From: Streptomyces sp. ITFR-16
GTDB lineage: Bacteria > Actinomycetota > Actinomycetes > Streptomycetales > Streptomycetaceae
Reading direction: 5' to 3'
NCBI RefSeq assembly: GCF_031844705.1
Contig: NZ_CP134609.1
Span: 5,022,001 to 5,086,000 of the forward strand
DNA: 64,000 nt
In this document: positions 17,146 through 26,680 of the stretch, piece by piece
Numbering within the stretch: position 1 is the stretch's first letter
How the letters are laid out: every line of letters starts with the position of its first letter
Program-made: the position numbers and the translations under genes
Notes under the pieces: model-generated
Databases searched by the model: none
Told to the model about the DNA's origin: nothing
What the model saw: the letters and a program-made list of their open reading frames with translations, nothing else

Positions 17146-17190
17146 CCGGGGTCGGATGCCGTTGGGTGTCCGGCCCCGGTTGTTTTGTGG
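17146..17190 (+). terminator. secA terminator
   Basis: 10-bp stem CCGGGGTCGG (17146-17155) / CCGGCCCCGG (17170-17179) with one G-T pair, followed by TTGTTTTGTGG. Located 25 bp after the secA stop. Confidence 0.8.
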
Positions 17191-17244
17191 GGTGGGTGTG
17201 GGTGTGGGTGTGGGTGCGGGTGTGGGGGTTGGTGGGTGGGTGGG
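17189..17244 (+). repeat. GGGTGT-type G-run array (possible G-quadruplex)
   Basis: About 56 bp of short G-runs of three to five bases separated by T, TGT or TGC, immediately after the secA terminator. More than four G3 runs with one- to three-base loops meets the usual G-quadruplex pattern on the plus strand. Confidence 0.7.
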
Positions 17245-17252
17245 CGCTGCGC

Positions 17253-17330
17253 GGGGCTGTTCCCCTCCCCGCCCCTTCCCGTAACCGGGGCTCCGCCCCG
17301 GACCCCGCTCCTCAAGCGCCGGAGGGGCTG
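17253..17330. repeat. Streptomyces-type intergenic GC-rich repeat element
   Basis: Contains the run CCCCGCCCCTTCCCG, a perfect hairpin CCGGGGC-TCC-GCCCCGG (17285-17301), then ACCCCGCTCCTCAAGCGCC and GGAGGGGCTG. From memory this arrangement recurs between genes in many Streptomyces genomes; copy number in this genome cannot be judged from one window. Not coding. Confidence 0.55.
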
Positions 17331-17799
17331 GGAGGGGGCCGGGGTGGGGCTCGGAGAGGGGATGGGGCGGGGATCGGAGAAGGGCCGGGGCAGGGCTCGG
17401 AGAGGAGACCTCCGGGGGCAGGAAGAAGGTGGGCAGGGGAAGGGGCCGGGGCGCCGCGGGGGACCATGTCCTCGCCTTCGTACGGCACCAGGTCACCGTG
17501 ATCGTCGCCCTCGATCCGGCCGTGCACCGCGGGCTGCCGGCGGGTACGCCCTGGGAGGGCCGGGCGGGGCCTCTCCAGGTGGAGCCGGGAGGGCTCCCTT
17601 CCCGGAGCGCCTGGAAGGGTCGGGAGGGCCCCGGGGAGGGGTGGTGAGGGCGTTGGGGGTGGGTGTGGGCCTCAGGTGGGCCGGGAACGGGGCCCGTGGC
17701 TCCGAGGGGCGGGAACGGGCCCCCTGGGCCGGGACGGGCCTCCGGCGGTCAGGAACAGGGGCGGAGGCTGTGAGTGGGGCTGTTGGGCTGTCTCCTGGG
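17331..17799. other. Low-complexity intergenic stretch without a supported gene
   Basis: Very G-rich plus strand with imperfect repeats of CTCGGAGAGG-like blocks (around 17350-17410). Short reading frames on both strands are Pro/Gly/Arg compositional shadows. A piece at 17470-17540 is less biased and could be a degraded coding remnant, but no family is recognisable. Confidence 0.5.
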
Positions 17800-18219
17800 T
17801 CAGGGGTGGCGGATGGGGGTGTTGCCGAGTTCGACCGCCGCGCAGCGCCAGCGGTGGTCCGGGCCCTGTTCCAGGCGGAACGCCATCGCGCGTACCTGTT
17901 CGCCCGCCGCGATGCTCGCGCAGGCCTCCACCACGCCGGGGGCCGGCTGGGCGCCTCGGCACATGCGGATGACCGGGCGGGCACCTCGGCTCCTCAGCGG
18001 GGTGGCCGGGGCCAGTTCGGCGAGCTGGTCGTAGGCCTCGCCGATGGTGTGGCCGAGCATCCAGTGGACGGGGCGCTGGCCGCTGAGGACGGCCAGCAGC
18101 CGTTCCGCGAACCAGTGGTGGGGCCGCCCCCACTGGGCCGCCCGGCGGCGCTGTGCGGGTACGGATTCGGGCCTGCGCGCGTCGTGGCGTCCGCCGGGCC
18201 GGGTCCTGTTCATGGTCAT
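17800..18219 (-). CDS. Rv3235-family protein
   Basis: 139 residues, small and basic, with the family signature FAERLLAVLSGQRPVHWMLGHTIGEAYDQL and a C-terminal RCRGAQPAPG...MAFRLEQGPDHRWRCAAVELG-like region. Members occur next to secA across actinobacteria (Rv3235 is near secA1 in M. tuberculosis). Function unknown. Two ATG codons lie at the start (18219 and 18213); the first is taken. No membrane segment. Confidence 0.85.
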   Translation of the reverse strand: MTMNRTRPGGRHDARRPESVPAQRRRAAQWGRPHHWFAERLLAVLSGQRPVHWMLGHTIGEAYDQLAELAPATPLRSRGARPVIRMCRGAQPAPGVVEACASIAAGEQVRAMAFRLEQGPDHRWRCAAVELGNTPIRHP

Positions 18220-18511
18220 CGCTGTAGCCCCCGTGCTGTCAGAGGCCCGGACAAGTACCGGGCGGTAACTTCTGCTGGGGATCTTCTACGGGGGCGGCGG
18301 AGGCGGCCGCAAGCGTCGGTGCGGCCGGTGGTGCGGGGGCCTCGTTTCACCTATCCGGGTGGCGGACCCGGCCCGGGGCGGAGGCCGGGGACGGGCCGGG
18401 CAGGGTGAGGAACGGTCGCCGGGTGGACGGGCCCGGGGCCCCACGCGTAACCCCAAAGGGGGACGTCGCACGTATCCTGAGGGCGTTTCCGACTACGAAA
18501 GCGGCCCAGCG

Positions 18512-19018
18512 ATGCGCGTGTACGTACCCCTGACCCTCGCCGGTCTCGCAGCGGCGCACCGGGCCGGCGAAGTCGGTCCCGGCCCGCTGACCGCCTACGC
18601 GGTGACCCCCGCGCTGCGGGAGTGGTACGTCTCCGACGACATCGAGGAGCTGGAGTACGCGGCGCTCACCCGGGCCGCGTCCGCGTCGCTGCGGCTGATC
18701 GCCGGGGACCCGGGGGCGGCCCGCCGCCGGGTCGTCGTCGCCGTCGACGTGCCGGACGGGGCCGCGGTCGCCGATCCGGCCCCCCTCCTGGACGGCTCCT
18801 CGCTCGGTGAGGTCACCATCGCCTCCGCCGTGGCGCTGACCGCCGCCGCTGCGGTGCACGTCGACGCGGACGAGGCGGACAAGGACGTCACGGCGGCCGC
18901 CGCCGCGCTGGGGGCGGCGGATCTGGGGGACGACGACGCGCAGTTCACCGTCGACGGCGCCGAGGACCACGAGCTGCTGTGGTTCGGGGTGCAGGAGATC
19001 CCGAACCTGATCGGCTGA
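18512..19018 (+). CDS. DUF6912 family protein
   Basis: 168 residues, beginning MRVYVPLTLAGLAAAHRAGEVGPGPLTAYAVTP and containing ISDDIEELEYAAL-type and DHELLWFGVQEIPNLIG segments typical of this actinobacterial family of unknown function. Cytoplasmic and acidic. The ATG is at the conserved MRVYVPL; no clear Shine-Dalgarno precedes it. The 292 bp upstream (18220-18511) holds a -10-like TATCCT near 18473 and no gene. Confidence 0.85.
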   Translation: MRVYVPLTLAGLAAAHRAGEVGPGPLTAYAVTPALREWYVSDDIEELEYAALTRAASASLRLIAGDPGAARRRVVVAVDVPDGAAVADPAPLLDGSSLGEVTIASAVALTAAAAVHVDADEADKDVTAAAAALGAADLGDDDAQFTVDGAEDHELLWFGVQEIPNLIG

Positions 19019-19100
19019 CCCGCTGAGCCGATGACCCGCTGACCGCGTGGTTTGTTCGGGCGTTGTTCGGTTGTCGGTGGCGGCGGGTATTTTTCTCGAT

Positions 19101-19775
19101 ATGGGTACGAACGGGAATCACCGCACGCATCTGGTCTGGGACTGGAACGGCACGCTGCTCGACGACAACACCGCGGTCGTCGGTGCGACGAATGCCGCGT
19201 TCGGCGAGGTCGGCCTGGCGCCGATCACGGTCGAGCAGTACCGGGAGATGTACTGCATCCCGATACCCCGTTTCTACGAGCGGCTGATGGGCCGGCTGCC
19301 CACGGACGCCGAGTGGGAGCGGATGGACGGCGTCTTCCACCGCCACTACACGCAGCAGCGCGACGCCTGTGGGCTGACCGCGGGGGCCGCCGAGCTGCTC
19401 GCCCAGTGGCAGCTGACCGGCCGCAGCCAGTCGATCATGAGCATGTACCGGCACGAGGAGCTGCTGCCCGTCGTGCGCGGCTACGGCATCGAGCGCCACT
19501 TCGTCCGCGTCGACGGGCGCACCGGCCCCTCCGGCGGCAGCAAGGCGGAGTACATGGAGCGGCACTTCGCGGCCCTGGACGGGATATCCCCGCAGCACAC
19601 CGTGGTCATAGGCGACGCCGTGGACGACGCGGTGGCCGCCGCCCACGTCGGCGCCAGGGCGGTGCTGTACACGGGCGGGTCGCACAGCCGGGCCAGCCTG
19701 GAGGCCGCCGGGGTGCCCGTCGTGGACACCCTGTCCGAGGCCATCGCCCTGGCCGAGCAGTTCGGCGGGCAGTAG
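19101..19775 (+). CDS. HAD-family hydrolase (phosphoglycolate phosphatase-like)
   Basis: 224 residues. HAD motif I is VWDWNGTLLDD (nucleophile Asp14; the second acidic position is Asn16), followed by a helical cap, the motif II/III region, and motif IV VVIGDAVDDAVAAAHVGARAVLYTGG. Predicted small-molecule phosphatase; substrate unknown. The DxNGT form of motif I is common in actinobacterial members. The ATG at MGTNGN was chosen over upstream in-frame codons that overlap AT-rich leader. Confidence 0.88.
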   Translation: MGTNGNHRTHLVWDWNGTLLDDNTAVVGATNAAFGEVGLAPITVEQYREMYCIPIPRFYERLMGRLPTDAEWERMDGVFHRHYTQQRDACGLTAGAAELLAQWQLTGRSQSIMSMYRHEELLPVVRGYGIERHFVRVDGRTGPSGGSKAEYMERHFAALDGISPQHTVVIGDAVDDAVAAAHVGARAVLYTGGSHSRASLEAAGVPVVDTLSEAIALAEQFGGQ

Positions 19776-19809
19776 CCGGCGCGGCGGCGGTCCGCCCCGG
19801 GCTCCGCGC

Positions 19810-20376
19810 TCAGCTCACCGGCGCCTTCGACCGGAGCACGGTCAGGAACGCGCGCATCCACGCCGAGTGGTCCGGCCAGGCGCGGGACGAGACCAGGGTG
19901 CCGTCCACCACGACCTCGGTGTCCTCGAAGGACGCTCCGGCCGTCCCCATGTCCGGCTCCAGCGCGGGATAGGCGGTGACCCGGCGGTCCTTGAGCGCGC
20001 CGACCGCGGCCGTCATCAGCGGACCGTGGCAGATCTGGGCCACCGGGCGGTCCGTGTCGAAGAACGCCGAGAGGATCGTGCGCAGGTCCGCGTCGTTGCG
20101 GAGGTATTCGGGTGCCCGGCCGCCGGGGACCACGAGCGCCACGTAGTCGTCGGGGTCGACCTCGTGAAACGCCAGGTCGGCGGGCCAGGTGTAGCCGGGC
20201 TTCTCCGTATAGGTGTCGAAGCCGGGCTCGAAGTCGTGGACCACGAAGCGCAGCGTCTTGCGGGAAGGGGCGGCGACATGGACCTCGTACCCCTCCTCGC
20301 GCAGCCGCTGGTACGGATAGAGGACTTCGAGCGACTCGGCGGCGTCGCCGGTGACGATCAGGATCTTCGGTGCCAT
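19810..20376 (-). CDS. DJ-1/PfpI family protein
   Basis: 188 residues. Nucleophile elbow Cys116 in PVAQICHGPL, acidic partner near residue 14-17 (GDAAESLEVLYPY), and LVVPGGRAPEYLRND before it. Family members are glyoxalase III, protease or chaperone-like; the exact activity is not decidable here. The full CHG triad region is intact. Convergent with the HAD gene. Confidence 0.9.
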   Translation of the reverse strand: MAPKILIVTGDAAESLEVLYPYQRLREEGYEVHVAAPSRKTLRFVVHDFEPGFDTYTEKPGYTWPADLAFHEVDPDDYVALVVPGGRAPEYLRNDADLRTILSAFFDTDRPVAQICHGPLMTAAVGALKDRRVTAYPALEPDMGTAGASFEDTEVVVDGTLVSSRAWPDHSAWMRAFLTVLRSKAPVS

Positions 20377-20773
20377 GGCGGGGCTCCCCACGGTGCGTCG
20401 GCCTGTTCCTGCTCCCGGATTCCAGAGTGCGACAGGACGGCCCCGCGCGCTGTCCAGAGTGTCAAAATTCGCGGCGTTCTTTGTACACATGCGGCTCGTG
20501 ACGGTGACGGGTACGGGGGAGATAGCCTGGACCCCGTGATCAGCGCGATACGCCTCGGGGGCAGCGAAGCCCCCGGCCTGCGCCCGGAGTGCCACCGTGC
20601 CCGGGCCCTGACTGATCCCCTCGGCCCGGCCCGAACGCCAAAAATGGCCAATAAGGTCCCGGGCATCTCTCATTGCGGCATAGCGTCGTCCCAGACCGGA
20701 AACCCCGCGTCGTGGCGTTACGCCGTCTTTTTCACCTACGTCACGCAACGGCGCGCGACAGGAGCCAGAGGAC
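20377..20773. promoter_or_regulatory. Divergent DJ-1 / gdh intergenic region with long gdh leader
   Basis: 397 bp, no gene. Toward gdh, TGACGG (20499) and TAGCCT (20523) form a -35/-10 pair with an 18-bp spacer, giving a leader of ~235 nt. In that leader a perfect hairpin CGGGGGC-AGCGAA-GCCCCCG lies at 20556-20575. On the minus strand a TTGACA box (20459-20464) could serve the DJ-1 gene, but its -10 is not evident. Confidence 0.4.
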
Positions 20774-23700
20774 ATGCAGACCAAGCTGGACGAAGCCAAG
20801 GCCGAGCTGCTCGCACGGGCCGCCAAGGTAGCTGACAACAGCCCGGGCGGTGGTGCCGGCGGCCCGGGCGGTACCCCCCGGGTGCACGTCGCGGCCGCCG
20901 GGGACGACGGCACCGGGCCGGAGCAGGAGCGTCCGCGCCAGGACGTGCTGCTCTCCTATCTCCAGCGCTACTACCTCCACACCGCTCCGGAGGACATCGC
21001 GGGCCGCGACCCGGTCGATGTCTTCGGCGCCGCCTCCTCCCACTACCGGCTGGCCGAGAACCGCCCCCAGGGCACGGCCAACGTCCGGGTGCACACCCCG
21101 ACCGTCGAGGAGAACGGCTGGACCTGCAGCCACTCCGTCGTCGAGGTCGTCACCGACGACATGCCGTTCCTGGTCGACTCCGTCACCAACGAGCTGTCCC
21201 GCCAGGGCCGCGGCATCCATGTCGTGATCCACCCGCAGGTCATCGTCCGCCGCGATGTCACCGGCAAGCTGGTCGAGGTCCTCACCGAAGGCGCCGGCAT
21301 CTCCACCGGCCCCCAGACCGGCCGCAAGAACGCCAAGGGGGCCAAGGACGCCAAGGCCGAGCTGCCCCACGACGCGGTCGTCGAGTCCTGGATCCACGTC
21401 GAGATCGACCGCGAGACCGACCGCGCCGACCTCAAGCAGATCCAGACCGACCTGCTGCGGGTCCTGTCCGACGTGCGGGAGACCGTCGAGGACTGGGAGA
21501 AGATGCGGGACGCCGCGCTGCGCATCGCGGACGACCTGCCCGGCGAGCCGCTCGACGACCTCGCCGACGACGAGGTGAACGAGGCCAGGGAGCTGCTGCG
21601 CTGGCTCGCCGCCGACCACTTCACCTTCCTCGGCTACCGCGAGTACGAGCTGAAGGACTCCGACGCGCTGGCCGCCGTCCCCGGCACCGGCCTCGGCATC
21701 CTGCGCTCCGACCCGCAGCACACCGAGGACGAGGCCCACCCGGTCAGCCCGTCCTTCGACCGGCTGCCCGCCGACGCCCGCGCCAAGGCCCGGGAGCACA
21801 AGCTCCTCGTCCTGACCAAGGCAAACAGCCGGGCGACCGTGCACCGCCCCAGCTACCTCGACTACGTCGGCGTGAAGAAGTTCGACGCCGAGGGCAACGT
21901 CATCGGCGAGCGCCGCTTCCTCGGCCTGTTCTCGTCCGCCGCCTACACCGAGTCCGTGCGCCGGGTGCCGGTCATCCGCCGCAAGGTCGCCGAGGTGCTG
22001 GAGGGCGCGGGGTTCACGTACAACAGCCACGACGGCCGTGACCTGCTGCAGATCCTGGAGACCTACCCCCGCGACGAGCTCTTCCAGACGCCCGTCGACC
22101 AGCTGCGCTCCATCGTCACCTCGGTGCTCTACCTCCAGGAGCGGCGCCGGCTGCGCCTCTACCTCCGCCAGGACGAGTACGGGCGCTACTACTCCGCGAT
22201 CGTCTACCTGCCGCGCGACCGCTACACCACCGGTGTCCGGCTGCGGCTGATCGACATCCTCAAGGAAGAGCTGAACGGCACCAGCGTCGACTTCACCGCC
22301 TGGAACACCGAGTCGATCCTCTCCCGGCTGCACTTCGTCGTCCGGGTCGCCCCCGGCAGCGAGCTGCCCAGCCTCACGGACGCCGAGGCCGACCGCATCG
22401 AGGCCCGGCTCGTCGAGGCGGCCCGCTCCTGGGCCGACGGCTTCCAGGAGGCCCTGGGCGCCGAATGCGGCGAGGAGCGCGCCGCCGAGCTGCTGCGCCA
22501 GTACGGCCACTCGTTCCCCGAGGGCTACAAGGCCGACCACTCGCCGCGCGCCGCCGTGGCCGACCTGGTCCACCTCGAAGCGCTCAAGGAGGGCGAGAAG
22601 GACTTCGCCCTCAGCCTGTACGAGCCGGTCGGCGCCGCCCCCGGCGAGCGCCGCTTCAAGATCTACCGGACCGGTGAGCAGGTCTCCCTGTCCGCGGTCC
22701 TCCCGGCCCTCCAGCGGCTCGGCGTCGAGGTCGTCGACGAGCGGCCGTACGAGCTGCGCTGCGCCGACCGCACCCACGCCTGGATCTACGACTTCGGGCT
22801 GCGGATGCCGCAGGGCACGGGCAGCTCCGGCTATCTGGCCGACGGCGCCCGCGAGCGGTTCCAGGAGGCCTTCGCGGCCGTCTGGACCGGCGAGGCGGAG
22901 AACGACGGCTTCAACGCGCTGGTGCTGAGCGCCGGGCTCGACTGGCGGCAGGCGATGGTGCTGCGCGCCTACGCCAAGTACCTGCGCCAGGCCGGTTCGA
23001 CCTTCAGCCAGGACTACATGGAGAGCACGCTCCAGAACAACGTCCACACCACCCGGCTGCTGGTCTCGCTCTTCGAGGCGCGGATGTCGCCGAGCCGCCA
23101 GAGCGCCGGCACGGAGCTCACCGACGGGCTCCTCGAAGAGCTCGACGGGGCCCTGGACCAGGTCGCCTCGCTGGACGAGGACCGGATCCTGCGGTCGTTC
23201 CTCACGGTCATCAAGGCCACCCTGCGGACCAACTTCTTCCAGCACGCGGAGGGCGGCAGGCCGCACGCGTACGTCTCGATGAAGTTCGACCCGCAGTCCA
23301 TCCCGGACCTCCCGGCGCCCCGCCCGGCGTTCGAGATCTGGGTCTACTCGCCGCGCGTCGAGGGCGTCCACCTGCGCTTCGGCAAGGTCGCCCGCGGTGG
23401 CCTGCGCTGGTCCGACCGGCGCGAGGACTTCCGTACGGAGATCCTCGGCCTGGTCAAGGCGCAGATGGTGAAGAACACCGTCATCGTGCCGGTCGGCGCC
23501 AAGGGCGGCTTCGTCGCCAAGCAGCTGCCCGACCCGTCCGTCGACCGTGACGCCTGGATGGCCGAGGGCATCGCCTCGTACCGCACCTTCATCTCGGCGC
23601 TGCTGGACATCACCGACAACATGGTGGCCGGCGAGGTCGTGCCGCCCGAGGACGTGGTCCGGCACGACGAGGACGACACCTACCTCGTCGTCGCCGCCGA

Positions 23701-25804
23701 CAAGGGCACCGCCAAGTTCTCCGACATCGCCAACGAGGTCGCCGTCGACTACGGCTTCTGGCTCGGTGACGCGTTCGCCTCCGGCGGCTCGGCCGGCTAC
23801 GACCACAAGGGCATGGGCATCACCGCCCGGGGCGCCTGGGTCTCCGTCGAGCGGCACTTCCGCGAGCTGGGCCACGACACCCAGACCGAGGACTTCACCG
23901 TCGTCGGCGTCGGCGACATGTCCGGCGACGTCTTCGGCAACGGAATGCTGCTCTCCGAGCACATCCGCCTTGTCGCCGCCTTCGACCACCGGCACATCTT
24001 CATCGACCCGAAGCCGGACGCCGCCACCTCGTACGCCGAGCGGCGCCGCCTCTTCGACCTGCCGCGCAGCTCCTGGGCCGACTACGACAAGGACCTGATC
24101 TCCGCCGGCGGCGGCATCTACCCCCGCAGCGCCAAGTCCATCCCGGTCAACGCGCACATCCGCGAGGCACTCGGCATCGAAGCCGGGGTCACCAAGATGA
24201 TGCCCGCCGACCTGATGCAGGCCATCCTCAAGGCCCCCGTCGACCTGGTGTGGAACGGCGGCATCGGTACGTACATCAAGTCCTCCGCCGAGTCGAACGC
24301 GGACGTCGGCGACAAGGCGAATGACGCGATCCGCGTCAACGGCGAGGACCTGCGGGCCAAGGTCGTCGGCGAGGGCGGCAACCTCGGCGCCACCCAGCTC
24401 GGCCGGATCGAGTTCGCCCGGGCCGGCGGCCGGATCAACACCGACGCGATCGACAACAGCGCCGGTGTGGACACCTCCGACCACGAGGTGAACATCAAGA
24501 TCCTGCTCAACGGTCTGGTCCGGGACGGCGACATGACCGTCAAGCAGCGCAACAAGCTGCTCGCCGAGATGACCGACGAGGTCGGCCGGCTGGTGCTGCG
24601 GAACAACTACGCGCAGAACACCGCGCTCGCCAACGCGGTCGCGCAGGCGCCCTCGCTGCTCCACGCCCACCAGCGCTTCATGCGCCGGCTGGGCCGCGAC
24701 GGCTACCTCGACCGGGCCCTGGAGTTCCTGCCCACCGACCGCCAGATCCGCGAGCTGCTCAACGCCGGCAAGGGGCTCAGCCAGCCCGAGCTGGCCGTGC
24801 TGCTCGCCTACACGAAGATCACGGCGGCGCAGGAGCTGATCGGGACCAGCCTGCCGGACGACAAGCATCTGCAGAAGCTGCTGCACGCCTACTTCCCCCG
24901 GCAGCTGCGCGAGCAGTACCCCGACGCGGTCGACGGCCACGCGCTGCGGCGGGAGATCATCACCACGGTCCTGGTCAACGACACGGTGAACTCCGGTGGT
25001 TCGACCTTCCTGCACCGCCTGCGGGAGGAGACCGGAGCCTCGATCGAGGAGATCGTGCGGGCGCAGTTCGCGGCCCGGGAGATCTTCGGGCTCGGCAAGG
25101 TGTGGGACGCGGTCGAGGCCCTCGACAACGAGGTCGCCGCCGATGTGCAGACCCGCATCCGGCTGCACTCGCGCCGGCTCGTCGAGCGCGGCTCGCGCTG
25201 GCTGCTCGGCAACCGGCCGCAGCCGCTGGAGATCGCCGAGACGATCGAGTTCTTCCGGTCCGGTGTCGAGCAGGTCTGGGCCGAGCTGCCCAAGATGCTG
25301 AAGGGCGCCGACCAGGAGTGGTACCGGTCGATCCTGGACGAGCTCACCGAGGTGGGCGTCCCGGAGGAGCTGGCACAGCGGGTCGCCGGATTCTCGTCCG
25401 CCTTCCCGGCGCTCGACATCGTGGCGATCGCGGACCGTACGGGCAAGGACCCGCTGGCCGTCGCCGAGGTGTACTACGACCTCGCGGACCGGCTGGGCAT
25501 CACCCAGCTGATGGACCGGATCATCGAGCTGCCGCGGGGCGACCGCTGGCAGTCCATGGCCCGTGCCTCCATCCGCGAGGACCTGTACGCCGCGCACGCG
25601 GCGCTCACCGGCGACGTGCTGAGCGTCGGCAACGGGGCGTCCACGCCGCAGGAGCGGTTCGAGGCGTGGGAGGAGAAGAACGCGGCGATCCTGACGCGGT
25701 CGCGCTCCACGCTGGAGGAGATCCAGGGGTCGGACGCGTTCGATCTCGCGAATCTGTCGGTGGCCATGCGGACGATGCGGACGCTGCTGCGTACGCACGC
25801 GTAG
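20774..25804 (+). CDS. gdh: NAD-specific glutamate dehydrogenase, 180-kDa class
   Basis: 1676 residues. Deaminates glutamate to 2-oxoglutarate using NAD+. Large N-terminal regulatory region with ACT-like segments, then the catalytic core: RVARGGLRWSDR-type motif (KVARGGLRWSDRREDFRTE), QMVKNTVIVPVGAKGGFV near 890-915, and GVGDMSGDVFGNGML for dinucleotide binding. Length matches the S. clavuligerus-type large GDH. Preceded by CAGAGGAC; single-gene unit ended by the hairpin at 25823-25857. Confidence 0.96.
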   Translation: MQTKLDEAKAELLARAAKVADNSPGGGAGGPGGTPRVHVAAAGDDGTGPEQERPRQDVLLSYLQRYYLHTAPEDIAGRDPVDVFGAASSHYRLAENRPQGTANVRVHTPTVEENGWTCSHSVVEVVTDDMPFLVDSVTNELSRQGRGIHVVIHPQVIVRRDVTGKLVEVLTEGAGISTGPQTGRKNAKGAKDAKAELPHDAVVESWIHVEIDRETDRADLKQIQTDLLRVLSDVRETVEDWEKMRDAALRIADDLPGEPLDDLADDEVNEARELLRWLAADHFTFLGYREYELKDSDALAAVPGTGLGILRSDPQHTEDEAHPVSPSFDRLPADARAKAREHKLLVLTKANSRATVHRPSYLDYVGVKKFDAEGNVIGERRFLGLFSSAAYTESVRRVPVIRRKVAEVLEGAGFTYNSHDGRDLLQILETYPRDELFQTPVDQLRSIVTSVLYLQERRRLRLYLRQDEYGRYYSAIVYLPRDRYTTGVRLRLIDILKEELNGTSVDFTAWNTESILSRLHFVVRVAPGSELPSLTDAEADRIEARLVEAARSWADGFQEALGAECGEERAAELLRQYGHSFPEGYKADHSPRAAVADLVHLEALKEGEKDFALSLYEPVGAAPGERRFKIYRTGEQVSLSAVLPALQRLGVEVVDERPYELRCADRTHAWIYDFGLRMPQGTGSSGYLADGARERFQEAFAAVWTGEAENDGFNALVLSAGLDWRQAMVLRAYAKYLRQAGSTFSQDYMESTLQNNVHTTRLLVSLFEARMSPSRQSAGTELTDGLLEELDGALDQVASLDEDRILRSFLTVIKATLRTNFFQHAEGGRPHAYVSMKFDPQSIPDLPAPRPAFEIWVYSPRVEGVHLRFGKVARGGLRWSDRREDFRTEILGLVKAQMVKNTVIVPVGAKGGFVAKQLPDPSVDRDAWMAEGIASYRTFISALLDITDNMVAGEVVPPEDVVRHDEDDTYLVVAADKGTAKFSDIANEVAVDYGFWLGDAFASGGSAGYDHKGMGITARGAWVSVERHFRELGHDTQTEDFTVVGVGDMSGDVFGNGMLLSEHIRLVAAFDHRHIFIDPKPDAATSYAERRRLFDLPRSSWADYDKDLISAGGGIYPRSAKSIPVNAHIREALGIEAGVTKMMPADLMQAILKAPVDLVWNGGIGTYIKSSAESNADVGDKANDAIRVNGEDLRAKVVGEGGNLGATQLGRIEFARAGGRINTDAIDNSAGVDTSDHEVNIKILLNGLVRDGDMTVKQRNKLLAEMTDEVGRLVLRNNYAQNTALANAVAQAPSLLHAHQRFMRRLGRDGYLDRALEFLPTDRQIRELLNAGKGLSQPELAVLLAYTKITAAQELIGTSLPDDKHLQKLLHAYFPRQLREQYPDAVDGHALRREIITTVLVNDTVNSGGSTFLHRLREETGASIEEIVRAQFAAREIFGLGKVWDAVEALDNEVAADVQTRIRLHSRRLVERGSRWLLGNRPQPLEIAETIEFFRSGVEQVWAELPKMLKGADQEWYRSILDELTEVGVPEELAQRVAGFSSAFPALDIVAIADRTGKDPLAVAEVYYDLADRLGITQLMDRIIELPRGDRWQSMARASIREDLYAAHAALTGDVLSVGNGASTPQERFEAWEEKNAAILTRSRSTLEEIQGSDAFDLANLSVAMRTMRTLLRTHA

Positions 25805-25822
25805 GCGCAGGGCTTGAGCGAC

Positions 25823-25857
25823 GAGGCGGCTGCCGGACGTGATCCGGTGGCCGCCTC
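25823..25857. terminator. Bidirectional terminator between gdh and tagH
   Basis: GAGGCGGC-TG-CCGGA / TCCGG-TG-GCCGCCTC forms a 15-bp stem with two G-T pairs and loop CGTGA, between two convergent genes. Confidence 0.8.
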
Positions 25858-25873
25858 GCCGTCGAGTGGGGCG

Positions 25874-26680
25874 TTACTTCTTCTTGGTGAACTTCTCGTA
25901 GGCGGCGACCACTTCTCCGGCCGGGCCGTCCATCCGCAGGGTGCCCGCCTCCAGCCAGATCGCCCGGTCGCAGGTCTCGGTGATCGACTTGTTGTTGTGG
26001 CTGACCAGGAAGACCGTGCCGGCCTGCTGGCGCAGTTCGATGATCCGGTCCTTGCTGCGGCGCTGGAACTTCGCGTCGCCCGTGGACAGCGCCTCGTCGA
26101 TCAGCAGGACATCGTGGTTCTTGGCGGCGGCGATCGAGAAGCGCAGCCGGGCGCCCATGCCGGAGGAGTACGTCCGCATCGGCAGGGTGATGAAGTCGCC
26201 CTTCTCGTTGATGCCGGAGAAGTCGACGATGTCGTCGTAGCGCTCGCGGATCTCGGCGCGGGTCATGCCCATCGCGAGCCCGCCGAGCACCACGTTGCGC
26301 TCGCCGGTCAGATCGCTCATCAGCGCCGCGTTGACCCCGAGCAGTGAGGGCTGGCCGTGGGTGTGGACGCGGCCCCGGGTGGCGGGCAGCAGTCCGGCGA
26401 TGGCCTTCAGCAGGGTCGACTTCCCGGAGCCGTTGGAGCCGATCAGCCCGATCGCCTCTCCCTTGTACGCGGCGAAGCTGACCCCCTTCACGGCGTGCAC
26501 CTCGCGGACCCCGGGGGCCTGCCGGCGCGAGGTCAGCCGGCTCAGGGCCGAGGTGGCGCTGCCCCGGCCGGTACGGGCTCCGTTGACCTTGTACGTGATG
26601 TGGACGTCGTCGACGACGACCGTCGGAACCGCCGGATCCGCGCGGTCGGCCATCTCGGTCCTGTCAGCCATGTCAGCCAC
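25874..26680 (-). CDS. tagH: ABC exporter ATP-binding protein (TagH/Wzt-like)
   Basis: 268 residues. Walker A GLIGSNGSGKSTLLKAI, the TagH/Wzt-typical LGVNAALMSDLTGERNVVLGG, signature MRTYSSGMGARLRFSIAA, Walker B DVLLIDEALSTGD, and switch His in VFLVSHNNKSI. Drives export of a polyprenyl-linked wall polymer such as teichoic acid. The GTG start overlaps the permease gene by 8 bp and has GAGGAGA at proper spacing; the ATG three codons later is alternative. No C-terminal glycan-binding domain is present, unlike long Wzt proteins. Confidence 0.93.
   Translation of the reverse strand: MADMADRTEMADRADPAVPTVVVDDVHITYKVNGARTGRGSATSALSRLTSRRQAPGVREVHAVKGVSFAAYKGEAIGLIGSNGSGKSTLLKAIAGLLPATRGRVHTHGQPSLLGVNAALMSDLTGERNVVLGGLAMGMTRAEIRERYDDIVDFSGINEKGDFITLPMRTYSSGMGARLRFSIAAAKNHDVLLIDEALSTGDAKFQRRSKDRIIELRQQAGTVFLVSHNNKSITETCDRAIWLEAGTLRMDGPAGEVVAAYEKFTKKK

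Noticed and set aside
14301..17315. A ~1000-codon minus-strand frame across secA
   Set aside because: Compositional shadow of secA with no recognisable motif; it continues into low-complexity intergenic DNA.
17312..17527. A 71-codon minus-strand frame in the secA-Rv3235 gap
   Set aside because: Mostly Pro/Ser/Ala from the G-rich plus strand; only ~25 residues look unbiased and no start signal supports it.
20741..25798. A 1685-codon open frame on the minus strand opposite gdh
   Set aside because: It mirrors the third-position GC bias of gdh, has His/Gln/Val/Arg-rich shadow composition and no domain; gdh is certain on the plus strand.
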